The position numbers and the translations under genes were made by a program. Shown here piece after piece: positions 26,975-36,900 of a stretch of 41,642 nt of DNA. The notes beneath the pieces are model-generated. The model searched no databases. It had not been told where the DNA came from and saw only the letters and a program-made list of their open reading frames with translations. This stretch comes from Bodo saltans (taxonomy: Eukaryota; Euglenozoa; Kinetoplastea; Eubodonida; Bodonidae), in contig CYKH01001647.1 in assembly GCA_001460835.1 (NCBI GenBank), forward strand, positions 61,356 through 102,997, read 5' to 3'. Numbering within the stretch: position 1 is the stretch's first letter; each line of letters opens with the position of its first letter.

Positions 26975-28195
26975 ATGAGCGATGATGCTCGTTCTGTTTG
27001 GGTTGAAGGCGCCGATCCTGCCCTTGTGAGCGCTGACGACATTCTTGACTTTGCAAAAATCGTTGGCGATGTAGATGCCGTGAAACTCCAGTACCACGCT
27101 GCGAAAAAGTCCGTGTTCTATCGTGTTGTCTTTCGCCAGAACAGTTCTGCTCAGGTGTTTCTTCATCTCGAAGGGACCCGCTTTAAAGACTGCGTTCTTC
27201 ATCTGTCCTCCTCCGTTTACGGCAGCATTGACCCAGTCACCACTCCAGCACCAACGGCTATTGATGAAGAAAAAGAACGTAAGAATTCTCGTAATTCTAC
27301 GTTTGGAATCGCTGCTGATAAGAAAAAGAATGCTGGCAGCACGGTGAACACGGTGTCCTACCCGTTGCTACCATTCTTCCATGAATTTTCGGAGAGCTGC
27401 CGCCTTGATGTGGGCCTGATTCCCTCGTACACCACCATCACGCAGTTGCTATCCCATTGGAAAGATCCAGAAAGTCATCCACGTCCAGTCGATCTGTCGA
27501 TCGAAGAGGAGATGTTCTTGAAAGACAACTATGGACTCGATGTGTTGTGCCCGTTGCTGGACGAGTTCGCACAGCTGCACCAAAGCGTGGGGAGTGCGCT
27601 GAAAAGAATTTCAGAGCTGAAGGATCTGTCAGTGAAAAGCGGCGCTGCAATGGAGGAGCTTCTGAAAACGCGTCCTGCTGCGCCATCGTCCTCGATGAAA
27701 GGAAATTCTCGAAACTTCGTCGAATCATCGAGAGCTGCAGAAGATGCAAAACCATTTTGCGTGCGTAATACAGTTCCGATTTCAATACACCAATCACACC
27801 CACTAACTCTTCTCATTGCGCTCAGCACTGTATGTGGTCCGATAGCTCGATACGAAATATCCTACCACAACAACAACAACTACAACTTCAGCAGTAGCTC
27901 ATCCGATGGGTCTTTTGCATCGTTCAATATTTGGATTGAGTTTGCACTCGAGTCTTGTGCGGCGCGTGCCTTGACGATGCTTCAAGGCACCTTTACCGGT
28001 GAGTATACCGTCGGAAAGAAGGGCAAGCACCACGTGTGGGCGGCGGAGGACACAGTCGCGTTGACTCAGTCACTTGCGCACTTAAGGCATGCGCAATGGG
28101 AAACACCTGCCATTGGTATATCATTTGCAACGCCCACGGTTGTTGTTAGCGATTCATTGGCAAGCTCTTGGGCAACGCGCCTAGGTGGTGAGTAG
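26975..28195 (+). CDS. RRM-like RNA-binding protein, probable
   Basis: A protein of 406 aa. Residues 6-80 fit an RRM: RNP2-like VWVEGA (8-13), a helix, then RNP1-like KSVFYRVVF (45-53), a second helix and a last strand (VLHLSSSV). A Lys-rich linker follows, then a helical middle region. A second fold near the C-terminus (from about residue 270) has LLIALSTVCGPIARYEISY, an Asn/Ser-rich loop, and FNIWIEFALESCAARALTML, which again resembles the strand-helix order of an RRM, with an inserted loop. RRM proteins carry much of gene regulation in kinetoplastids, through mRNA stability and translation. I cannot name an orthologue. The domain calls are by eye and the second is weaker. Confidence 0.7.
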   Translation: MSDDARSVWVEGADPALVSADDILDFAKIVGDVDAVKLQYHAAKKSVFYRVVFRQNSSAQVFLHLEGTRFKDCVLHLSSSVYGSIDPVTTPAPTAIDEEKERKNSRNSTFGIAADKKKNAGSTVNTVSYPLLPFFHEFSESCRLDVGLIPSYTTITQLLSHWKDPESHPRPVDLSIEEEMFLKDNYGLDVLCPLLDEFAQLHQSVGSALKRISELKDLSVKSGAAMEELLKTRPAAPSSSMKGNSRNFVESSRAAEDAKPFCVRNTVPISIHQSHPLTLLIALSTVCGPIARYEISYHNNNNYNFSSSSSDGSFASFNIWIEFALESCAARALTMLQGTFTGEYTVGKKGKHHVWAAEDTVALTQSLAHLRHAQWETPAIGISFATPTVVVSDSLASSWATRLGGE

Positions 28196-28307
28196 ACGCC
28201 ATTGGTTGCGTTTTCTTGAATGCGTGTGAATGTTTTGCTTTCGTTCAATTTTTTCCTGTGACTTTCCCCACCCCCCTCGTGCAACGTGCAAGCCCAAAAC
28301 TAAAAGC

Positions 28308-28344
28308 TTTTACTCTTTTTTTTTCTTTTTTTTTGCTTCCTCAG
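28308..28344 (+). promoter_or_regulatory. Canonical trans-splice acceptor before the SET gene
   Basis: A pyrimidine tract of about 35 bases (28308-28342) runs into CAG at 28342-28344, with no other AG between the tract and the ATG except one at 28349-28350. The leader is 21 nt. This is the clearest spliced-leader acceptor in the window. Confidence 0.75.
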
Positions 28345-28365
28345 TGAAAGGGCCTAACCAGCAAC

Positions 28366-30570
28366 ATGTCATCATCATTTCAAGAATCGTCAAGCAGCCT
28401 TACTGAATGGTTTGACAGGCTTCTGCGGCAATCGCACATTGCTGCGCAGGGAGAAGGCAGCAATGCAAGAAGGCAACATCAAGGAGCCCCCATAAAGTCC
28501 CTCGCTGAGTTTCCCGTCAAGGTTGATGTGTTTCCGTGTGGTGCAGGAACGGTTCGTGGCCTCAAAGCCACGAAGAACATTATGAAAGGCGAAGTCATCA
28601 TCTCAGTGCCTTACTCGTGCTTTGTCACTGCAGAGTCGATCCTAACGTTGCACGCTCCGCAGCTTGAGCAAGATATTCGCGACATAGAACGGCGGCTTGA
28701 AGATGCTGGAGTGGAGAATCCCGTGACGAAGCCCCTCCCGTTGGCAAGCACCATTCTACACTCTTGTGAGAGCATTATCACATTGTTTCTGTTGCTTCAT
28801 CGTTACGCCCAAAAAGATCAATCGATCGTACCTGCGTTTCCCCTCTCGTCGACATTTCAGCCGTATATCGAATCGCTTCCATCGCTTCTTTCCACATCGA
28901 CACCAGAGTTCTTGCTGCTCCTTGAGTGTGACAGCTGCCCACTGGCCTACATCGAAGGCGACCTGGTAGTGCAGCACTACCGTGAGCAACATAAAGATCG
29001 CTTGTACTCCCGCGATGAGCTTGTTGTCCTGTTGGGCTCAAGAGTGCGCCTCGCGAAGCTCACTCGCCGCGTGGAGCGGTTATTTCTTCGATTTACTGCT
29101 TTCAGAAGTATTTACCTTTCGCACAGCAACGATGGCACCGCAACTTCTCTCCAACTAGCGGGATCCCATTTTACATTTCCACAATGGCTCTGGGCATCTC
29201 ATATGATCAACTCGAGGACCTTCATGTACCGTCGCCCCTCCTGGAGCAACTATCCGAAGCGATACGAAGATGGGTACGATGAAGCTTCAAGCGAGGATAA
29301 TGAAGATGACGAAGACGATGGGGACGACGATGCAATTCTCTCTGCCATTGAGACGGCCAAGGCACAATCCCGCAAGGATCGTGAAGCAGGCGTCATTGTA
29401 AAGGATGAAAGTCCGTCCAGCCGTCTTGACTTTGTGCAACGACGCGCCTCTGCTGTAGTTGCAGATGAGGAGGCGAACCGACACCAAAAAATCGGACGAG
29501 GGGACGAAGGAGAAGAAGAAGACAACAGTTCAAGCGATGACGACGACACCAGCAGCAGTGACGACGACGATGCTGAGGACGAGCCAGATTTGCTGACAAT
29601 GGTACCTTTTGTGGATCTCTTTAACCACGACAACGCTCAAGGAACCACCGACTTCTCGTTTGATAAGAAGTCCTGTTCACTGACCATTAAAGCAGATCGC
29701 CCAATCTTTGAAGGAGATCAAATATGCCTTCGGTACAACAATATGGATCACTGGCGCTTTGCCAAATACTACGGGTTTGTTCCTGACAGCAGTGTGGTAG
29801 GTGGGGGTGAAAACAGCACCAGCAATGAGACAACCTCTCTTCCAACTGCCACAGATGCAATTCCTATCGCAGTGCCACTTCCGCCAACAGTGGCGAGCTC
29901 GTCAAGGCAGCAGTCCATTGTTGCCGTGACGAAATCACAACTCTTTGAGGGTCCAGCTCTCAAGAAACACTGCTACGTGACGAAACGTGGCCCTAATCAA
30001 CAGCTGCAGAGTGTCCTGCGACTCGCATTTCTCGGTGCAGAAGATCTGGAAAGGTACACTGCGGCATACGAGAAGCCACCGCTATCGATTCGCAACGATT
30101 GGCACGTGTACGAATACCTGAAGAATGAACTGACAATGAGGAAGCTTGAAGTGGAACGGAACGTCAAGAAGCATTCCAAAGCATTGCCACAGGGTTTGAC
30201 CTGCAGAGGGCTCACCGCAACAGCAGTGCGCAGCCGGGATCTAGCCGTCGCCCGTGATGCTCTGCATGAAGCGAAAAAACGGTTTGAAGATCTTTGCGGG
30301 TTATTGTACTTCGGTTCCTCGACCACTGAAACGCTCCGTACACACATCATTCATGATCAGTTTAGAGAACTCAAAGCAATGGGCAGGCTTCCCATCTCTG
30401 AGGAAGAACAGAAAAGGGCGGGACTTGGGTTATTACCCACGCTGGTGCCTGGAGCACGATTTTCGGTTCCCGAATACACGGATGCGTTGTTTCAGCGGTT
30501 GCAAAAGAAGTTGGAGAGAGCTCAGCGACCCTCGTTGCCTTCTTTCGTAGATCCAAACGACAAGCAGTAA
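28366..30570 (+). CDS. SET-domain methyltransferase, SETD3/SETD6/Rubisco-LSMT type
   Basis: A protein of 734 aa that would methylate protein lysine or histidine with S-adenosylmethionine. The SET start is at residues 54-90: G-A-G-T-V-R-G-L and KNIMKGEVIISVPYSC. The SET-I region contains WLWASHMINSRTF, and the SET-C core is VDLFNH (residues 416-421), then YNNMDHWRFAKYYGF (Tyr468/Tyr469, Gly470). A C-terminal Rubis-subs-bind-like helical domain follows (about 540-640). A very acidic, Ser-rich insert of around 110 residues (roughly 300-410) sits between SET-I and the NH motif, where relatives have a short loop. It contains several Asp/Glu runs and is probably disordered. In animals SETD3 methylates actin and SETD6 several nuclear targets; the substrate here is unknown. 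Confidence 0.9.
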   Translation: MSSSFQESSSSLTEWFDRLLRQSHIAAQGEGSNARRQHQGAPIKSLAEFPVKVDVFPCGAGTVRGLKATKNIMKGEVIISVPYSCFVTAESILTLHAPQLEQDIRDIERRLEDAGVENPVTKPLPLASTILHSCESIITLFLLLHRYAQKDQSIVPAFPLSSTFQPYIESLPSLLSTSTPEFLLLLECDSCPLAYIEGDLVVQHYREQHKDRLYSRDELVVLLGSRVRLAKLTRRVERLFLRFTAFRSIYLSHSNDGTATSLQLAGSHFTFPQWLWASHMINSRTFMYRRPSWSNYPKRYEDGYDEASSEDNEDDEDDGDDDAILSAIETAKAQSRKDREAGVIVKDESPSSRLDFVQRRASAVVADEEANRHQKIGRGDEGEEEDNSSSDDDDTSSSDDDDAEDEPDLLTMVPFVDLFNHDNAQGTTDFSFDKKSCSLTIKADRPIFEGDQICLRYNNMDHWRFAKYYGFVPDSSVVGGGENSTSNETTSLPTATDAIPIAVPLPPTVASSSRQQSIVAVTKSQLFEGPALKKHCYVTKRGPNQQLQSVLRLAFLGAEDLERYTAAYEKPPLSIRNDWHVYEYLKNELTMRKLEVERNVKKHSKALPQGLTCRGLTATAVRSRDLAVARDALHEAKKRFEDLCGLLYFGSSTTETLRTHIIHDQFRELKAMGRLPISEEEQKRAGLGLLPTLVPGARFSVPEYTDALFQRLQKKLERAQRPSLPSFVDPNDKQ

Positions 30571-30576
30571 ATATTT

Positions 30577-30592
30577 AGAGAGAGAGAGAGAG
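30577..30592. repeat. (AG)8 microsatellite in the SET gene 3' region
   Basis: A perfect 16-base AG dinucleotide run a few bases after the TAA stop. It is likely length-variable and has no known role. Confidence 0.9.
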
Positions 30593-30721
30593 CAAGTTTA
30601 CAATTGTTCAGTCTGAAAGTTATTTTGATTTTCATCGCATGCTAATGCCAGCGTTACTATCAGGGGAGGAAAACGTTTCAACTGCTTCAAGACCTCTCTT
30701 CTATTCGTGAATTCCTCTTCG

Positions 30722-30741
30722 TATTATCTCTCTCTCGATAG
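30722..30741 (+). promoter_or_regulatory. Splice acceptor before the mevalonate pathway gene
   Basis: The tract TATTATCTCTCTCTCG ends in ATAG at 30738-30741, giving a 24-nt leader before the ATG at 30766. Further pyrimidine-rich sequence extends upstream from about 30680. Confidence 0.65.
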
Positions 30742-30765
30742 AATCTCCACGCATCATTTTTCAAA

Positions 30766-31923
30766 ATGGCCCACGTGACCGTTACAGCACCAATCAACAT
30801 TGCTTTTATTAAATACTGGGGCAAGCGCGCTGGAGGTGAGACCCTCATTCTCCCCACCAACGATTCTTTCAGCATCACTCTCTCCACCGAGCCCTTCCGC
30901 AGCAAGACCAGCGTGGTTCTCACTGACAAAATTGCTGAGGATGAACTTTGGCTGAACGGAAAGAAGAGCGACTTTGCTAGCACTGCTCGTCTTACCAACG
31001 TGCTTGAGACTGTCCGCGCGACCAGCCCTCCGGAACTCGCCAAGCTGAAGGCCTTTATTGTCTCGGAGAACAACTTCCCCACTGCCGCTGGAATGGCCTC
31101 TTCCGCCAGCGGCTACTGTGCTCTCGCCAGCGCATTGGTGCGCGCCTTCCAGAGCACTGCTGACGTGTCGGTTCTGTCCCGCATTGGATCCGGCAGCGCG
31201 TGCCGCAGCGCCTACGGTGGCTTCGTCAAGTGGCTTATGGGCAAAGAGGAGGACGGCTCTGACTGCCGCGCAGTGCAATACGTGGATCATACTCACTGGC
31301 CGGAGATGCAAGTCCTGTGTGCCGTCTTGAAGGGCGAGCAGAAGGACGTCAGCAGCACCAAGGGTATGCAGTTGTCGCTGCAGACCTCACCTATGATGAA
31401 GGACCGCATTGAGACCATCGTCCCCGCTCGCATGGAAGAGATCTCCAAGGCTGTCACAGAGCGCAACTTCGACAAGTTCGCTGAAATCACGATGATCGAC
31501 TCCGACGACCTCCAGCAGGTGTGCGCCACCACTATCCCCAAGGTACAGTACGCTACCGAAGATAGCTATGCGATGATCCGCCTTATTCACGCCTTCAACA
31601 AGGCGAAGGGGAAGCGCGTGCTTGCGTACACCTTCGACGCAGGCGCGAACTGCTTCATGTTCACCCTCAAGGAGAATATTGCTGAGGTGATTGCCGTGCT
31701 CCTGCACCACTTCCCCACTGCGGATGAGTCCCTGTGCTTTAACGACACCTCCTTAGTTGCCTCCTACAAGGCCGTTGAAGTTGCTGATAACTGCAAGGAC
31801 CTTCTGGGTGACTACCCCAAGAAGCCCTTTGAGCTGCTTCTGCACAGCCCCGTTGGCAACGGTCCTCAGTCGCTGGAAGTGGCCGAGAGCTTGATTGATG
31901 AGGTCGCACTGAAGCCCAAGTAA
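30766..31923 (+). CDS. MVD: Diphosphomevalonate decarboxylase
   Basis: A protein of 385 aa, the usual length for the family. It is a GHMP-fold enzyme that converts mevalonate 5-diphosphate to isopentenyl diphosphate using ATP, the last step of the mevalonate route to sterols, dolichol and ubiquinone. Diagnostic stretches are APINIAFIKYWGKR near the N-terminus, PTNDSFSITLS, the phosphate loop NNFPTAAGMASSASG (residues 102-116), GSGSACRSAYGG with the conserved Arg147, and TFDAGAN with Asp291, equivalent to the catalytic Asp of the yeast enzyme. No targeting signal is evident at either end (C-terminus KPK), so it is probably cytosolic. Codon choice is biased to C and G endings compared with its neighbours, which in kinetoplastids usually marks higher expression. 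The gene is intact. Confidence 0.96.
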   Translation: MAHVTVTAPINIAFIKYWGKRAGGETLILPTNDSFSITLSTEPFRSKTSVVLTDKIAEDELWLNGKKSDFASTARLTNVLETVRATSPPELAKLKAFIVSENNFPTAAGMASSASGYCALASALVRAFQSTADVSVLSRIGSGSACRSAYGGFVKWLMGKEEDGSDCRAVQYVDHTHWPEMQVLCAVLKGEQKDVSSTKGMQLSLQTSPMMKDRIETIVPARMEEISKAVTERNFDKFAEITMIDSDDLQQVCATTIPKVQYATEDSYAMIRLIHAFNKAKGKRVLAYTFDAGANCFMFTLKENIAEVIAVLLHHFPTADESLCFNDTSLVASYKAVEVADNCKDLLGDYPKKPFELLLHSPVGNGPQSLEVAESLIDEVALKPK

Positions 31924-32237
31924 CGCACTGGATTATTCAGCACCAACTTTTTGAACACGCGACGTTTTTACTGACACAATCCTTTTGCTTGACCAATATC
32001 GAAAACACACACACTTGTGGGGGGGGGGGGGCGCTGAAAGAAAATGATGATGGAGATGATGATGAAGAGAGTCTTAATCTTAATGTCGAAATGGTACATT
32101 CTACGACCAGCAGCATGCGTGGTGCAAGTAAATGTTCTTCACTGTCGATGATCATGACGTCATGTCGATATTCACTGACAGCGCGTCATTTGGGGGGCTT
32201 TTGTTTACCTTCTTTTGAAAGAAAGTTACACAACGGA
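31924..32237 (+). promoter_or_regulatory. 314-bp intergenic region with G13 run and splice acceptor
   Basis: An uninterrupted run of 13 G lies at 32019-32031, next to an AC-rich stretch. A GATGATGA-type purine repeat follows at about 32042-32070. The pyrimidine tract at 32199-32216 is followed by AG at 32220-32221 and a 16-nt leader to the ATG at 32238. The frame of the next gene is open further upstream, but that part contains the tract itself, so I place the start downstream. Confidence 0.6.
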
Positions 32238-33752
32238 ATGTCATCTGCAACTTTAAGGCCGTCAGAGCGCCGTCCGAAAAAAGAAGGCTTCGTCGCGTCG
32301 TCGCAGCAGCGTACTACCCGCCCTCGAACGTCATCCACTGCGTCGTCAGCCAACTCATCGGCCGCCTTCACCTCTTCGTCCCATCTGCAAACGAGCAAAC
32401 CCAATTCAAGGCCGCCAAGTGTATCATCCCGAAATCGAACCCCTGTGCGGAGCCATGGAGACGCGGTCGAACTGAGCCCAGCGTCCCACCGAGGAACGAC
32501 GTCACGGCGCATGATGGAAGCGGAGGCTTTCGGAGGACCGCACACACCACCACCTCCACAGCCGCACTTAGTTCAAACTCCGAGACATAGCCATCATGGC
32601 GAGCACACCGCGACACCCACCTCCACTCATCGTCAGAGTCCCACTGGCCGTCTCAGTCCCAATCGTCGAGGAGGTGGTGCGACTGGGGCTTACTCTCGGC
32701 ATGACGACCCCGTTTCGAAATTACGATTGGAGCTTGCCGATGCAGATCGTCATGCTCAACAGCAAATCGCAGAGAGCGTCGCCACGAGTCAGCAACTTCT
32801 CGACAACATCACCGACCGGAGGCGCCGTGCTGAAATGCTCACGCAACTGTATCGAGATGATGCCCACCAAACTGCAATCGAGCTTGCCAACACAGAAGAA
32901 GAGTGGAAAGAACTTCAAGAAAGAAGGAAACATCTGATAGAGCTGTCACGAAGTCTTGAGCTCCAACTGTACCAAAAGCGCAAGATGCAGCAGCAACAGC
33001 AACAACACTCGCATAAGAATGCGAGCAGTCGAGCATCGCAGCCAACAACCTCGATGAAAGGAGCAGCGCTATTGCCCGACAACAGGCTGCATCACATCGC
33101 TGCTGCGTCTGGTATTCCGATGGCACCACCATCATCATCGCAACAATCGTCTCGAGCTCAGTATGAAGAGCTAAATCGCCGCTTAGACGCTGCAAAGTTT
33201 GTTTCCGAGGAACTCACTCGAGAGATTCATCGTAATGAGGTCCAAGAAACTGAAAAATCGAATGAGCGCACAACTATTGCTTCGTACGTGATGGACCTAC
33301 GCAAAGAAGTTGCCGCGCTTGAGCAGCACGAAGTGTTCGTCAACGGTGTGGTTCGTGAATCCAAGCACGTCATTGAGAACGCAGGGAGCATGGCTTCGAA
33401 GATTCCACATATGGAAAGAGTCCTCAGTGAGCTCATCACTGCAGAGAAACAGATTCGTCAAGATTTTGCGAAAACGCAGCAGCATTTGATGGGATTTATT
33501 CGTTCCGACGACACTTCAATTGAGGTCCTTCGAGGGGTTGTGCAGAGTAGAAACGGTGCCTCAGGTGCGCTGCCTTCTCTGCTCCGTCAACTGCAGATTG
33601 AGAACGAAACACTGCAGAGGTTTTCTCACGTCTACTTGGAAGAAGCAGAGGCCGAGCGAGCTACGATGCAGCAAACGGCTGATCAACTCCAGCAACGATT
33701 GCTCTCCATCGAAGGGAAAACTCGTGATTTAACAATGCAACGACGGCCTTAA
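32238..33752 (+). CDS. Coiled-coil protein of unknown function
   Basis: A protein of 504 aa. The first roughly 150 residues are Ser/Thr/Pro/Arg-rich and likely disordered. From about residue 155 there are long heptad-type helices rich in Glu, Leu, Gln, Lys and Arg (for example LRLELADADRHAQQQI and EEEWKELQERRKHLIELSRS), a short Gln/His-rich linker (about residues 250-260), and further coiled coils to the C-terminus. No enzyme motif is present. The layout is typical of cytoskeletal, basal-body or flagellar proteins of kinetoplastids, but the role is not shown by the sequence. The start was chosen as the first ATG after the acceptor at 32221. Confidence 0.8.
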   Translation: MSSATLRPSERRPKKEGFVASSQQRTTRPRTSSTASSANSSAAFTSSSHLQTSKPNSRPPSVSSRNRTPVRSHGDAVELSPASHRGTTSRRMMEAEAFGGPHTPPPPQPHLVQTPRHSHHGEHTATPTSTHRQSPTGRLSPNRRGGGATGAYSRHDDPVSKLRLELADADRHAQQQIAESVATSQQLLDNITDRRRRAEMLTQLYRDDAHQTAIELANTEEEWKELQERRKHLIELSRSLELQLYQKRKMQQQQQQHSHKNASSRASQPTTSMKGAALLPDNRLHHIAAASGIPMAPPSSSQQSSRAQYEELNRRLDAAKFVSEELTREIHRNEVQETEKSNERTTIASYVMDLRKEVAALEQHEVFVNGVVRESKHVIENAGSMASKIPHMERVLSELITAEKQIRQDFAKTQQHLMGFIRSDDTSIEVLRGVVQSRNGASGALPSLLRQLQIENETLQRFSHVYLEEAEAERATMQQTADQLQQRLLSIEGKTRDLTMQRRP

Positions 33753-33829
33753 ACACGGCAGCAACAAAAAGAGAATCTCTTCCTCAGCTAGCATGACGTA
33801 TCGCTCTAGCATTTGTACGTAGTATACAG

Positions 33830-33942
33830 TCTGTTTTCATTATTTTCATCAAAGTTAACGGCAACGCGAAAATATGTGGTTTCATTGTGGCAATATCATT
33901 GCAAACGTTCAGCACTCCTCAATTCTCACTTTTGCGCAGAAA
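33830..33942 (+). promoter_or_regulatory. Two candidate splice acceptors before the PPR gene
   Basis: A first tract at 33830-33849 with AG at 33853-33854 would give an mRNA whose first ATG is 33874. A second tract, CTCAATTCTCACTTTTGCGC, followed by AG at about 33940, lies downstream and would give first ATG 33979. Both ATGs are in the same frame, so acceptor choice would set the N-terminus. Confidence 0.5.
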
Positions 33943-33978
33943 GTTGTGCTAGAAGGATTTTGTGTATTTGAGGCAAGC

Positions 33979-36900
33979 ATGCTTAGGGCCACGTCACTCG
34001 TTCGTCGTTCGCTCAACAACACTCAGCAACGTGTTGTGTGTCGTATTGGGACAGCAGGGGGATTATTTGGAACTACACCACTCCGACTCAACCGTCACAC
34101 TTTTCAGACATTCTCTCAGCAAGACGAAGATGACTTAGTACGTGTGATTAAGACGAAGCCGAAGCACGTCTTGAAGCACGTTCGTCAACAAGTTTGGCGG
34201 TCTCGCAAAAAGGAACTGCATTTCCGTAACACAGTCACACAACTTATGATTGTCGTTCAAGACCACCTTCGCAAGCAGCTTCTTGACCCCAACAGCGCGT
34301 CAGCTATCATGGAGGGCGTACTTGAAGAGTGTGTTAAGTTTGGCCAGCATGACATGGCGCATTTACTGTTTCGCGCATTCCTACGTTTCCGCAAGTATGG
34401 GTGCAACATCACAATCGATGCGTTGCGGTATCTGTTTGAGTCATACAAAGAAACGGACAGCAGTGAGTTGATGCTTCAACTTGCGAATGAAATGAAGGCG
34501 GACCCTTCCCTCCGAGCACTGAGCATTGCCGCATATCTTTTCGCGGGTGCAACGGAATCTGCCGAAGCACTTCGAGCTAATGTGATTGCTGAGGAAATGA
34601 CTGCCGACGATTTTATCGCGGTGGCAGAAGGCTACGCAAAGCTCCACCAAGTGGACAAGCTCAACGAGCTCATCAAGTCCCTCCCACGTAAGCTGGCCAC
34701 CGCCCCTGGATCCTCCTCCGCGGCATCCGACGAGGCAACATCATCCGCACCATCGGAGTGGATCCCTGTGTTTCAATGCTTCCTGCGATTGTGCGTGAAA
34801 CTGAACGACGAGCTGTTGTTTGCTCAAGTGTTTCACTCTGCTACCGATCGAAAGATCACCTTCACGCAGGACATGTTCGCAACGATTCTTCGTTTGAAGG
34901 TCCGCAACGTAACCTCAGTGGATGAGTTGGTGAGCATCGAGGAGGAGCTCAAGGGCCTTGGTTACGTGGCCGACATCACCACCAACTCCATTATCATCTC
35001 TGCATTTGCACGACTCACGCATTTTGGTGACCGTGGCAGTGAGGAAGTCATCCTCGCAAAGGTTGATACTCTCCTGTCCACCATCGAAGCTCGCTTGAAG
35101 CAAGGCGACCCCGATGCAGATGTAAGTGCCGCGCACATTCGTGCAGTGATTCGAGGCTACGGCGCGGCTGGGCGACCAGAGCTGATTAAATCCGCCTGGG
35201 CTCGTATTCAACACAAGGATCTCACCAACAACACTAGAATTTACAACGAAGTGATCAAGTGGTTTGCCCTGATGGGCAATGTGAAGGATGTTCTTGAGCT
35301 GAAGGACGAGATGCAAGGAAAGGGCCTCCACGCGGACGCCCAGACCTATGCGTGGATATTCAGAGCACTTGGAAAGTTTTATCCACGCCACACGGAACGA
35401 CTGTACCAAGAAATGCGTTCGCAAGGCACACGCCCCGATGTCTCCCTCTACACCTCGCTAATTGGGATTTTCGCCGACTTGGAGCAAATGGAGCGTGTGG
35501 AGGAGATTTTGAAGGAAATGCAAGGGCGTGTTGACGCCGGTACCCTTCAGTTCACCTCCAACACCTTTGCCGTATTGATTCGTGTGTACGGCGTCAGCGA
35601 TCTTCCTCGGGCGGAATTATTTTTCAGGGAGGCGCTCGAAAAAGGCCACGCTGAGCATTCACACGTGCAAACAGCTATGTTGAATGCGTACGCAAAGCGT
35701 GGAGACGAGGCAGCGCCTCAACTTGAAGCGTTTGTTGCAGCCCTGCCTGCTTGGACCATCGACACGTACAACGTGTTAATCAACATGTACGGTCGTCGGA
35801 AGAACAAGGAAAAGGTTCTGGAATTGTTTGAGAAGCTGAAGGCGGAGCAGCAAGTGCAAATGAACGACGTGACTTTCGGAACGTTAGTCACCGCATTTGC
35901 GCGAATGAAGGACACCGCCCGCGTGCACGAAGTGGTCGAACTCCTTAAGGTGAAGGAAGGTACCGTCTCTGCTAGCTTCTACAGTGTTCTTGCCGCGTCC
36001 CTTCACCGCATGGGTGATACCACTGGCGTGAATGACGCTTGGGAAGATTTGCAAGCGTCGAAGCTGTTCCCTGACACTGAAGTTTACAATCAATTCCTCA
36101 GTTTGTATGGCCGGCAGCACAACACCGCGAAGGTGCAAACAGTCCTCGATAGCATGATGAGACATGTTCCTCCCAACCCTGTCACCTCGACAACTGTTCT
36201 CGATCTTCTCGGCAAGACTGGTCGCATCTACGAGATGGAGGCTCTCTTCGAAGACATGAAGAAATCTACCGACGCTCAACCCACGGCAGTCACCTACCAC
36301 CAAGTGCTAAACGCCTTTGCTAAAACTGGCGACGTGGTCAAGATGGACAAACTCCGACAAGAAATGGCAACGAAGGGTATCAAGGAGAACGCTGTGACAT
36401 ACAACATTCTAGCTGACGGATTTGGGCGTGCGAAGCGCTTCGAACAATTGAATGAATTGCTTCAGCAGCGCAAGACAGCAAACATTCCCATGGATGAGTT
36501 AGGCTACTGTGTATTGATTGCTGCTTATGGCCGAGCAAAACTGCCCGCAGAGTTGCACCGCATCGCCACAGAACTCAAGGTGGAGGAGGGCGCCTCGAAG
36601 TGCGTGACCAACAAGGTCATCTGGGCATTCATTGACGCGCACTGCCGTTGTAACGATATTGCCGGAGTCGAGGTGTGGGAAGGAGAGCTCGCTTCGCTAG
36701 CACCAGAGAAACAGCTCACTGCGTCGCAACAGATGGTGCTCCTTGGCTACCACTGCCGCCTTGGTGCCATGGACAAAGTCGACGCTGCCGTTCAACGAAT
36801 TGAAGAAAGTGGTCAAAGCCTCTCTTATGGCGCATTGAACGCTATCGCCAAGGGCTATAGCAAGGCTGGGCTGTTTGAGAAGACCGTTGGGGTTCTTCAC

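Noticed and set aside
31989-32237. Upstream extension of the coiled-coil protein
   Set aside because: It starts at a TTG codon, passes through the G13 run and includes the pyrimidine tract and AG used for splicing.
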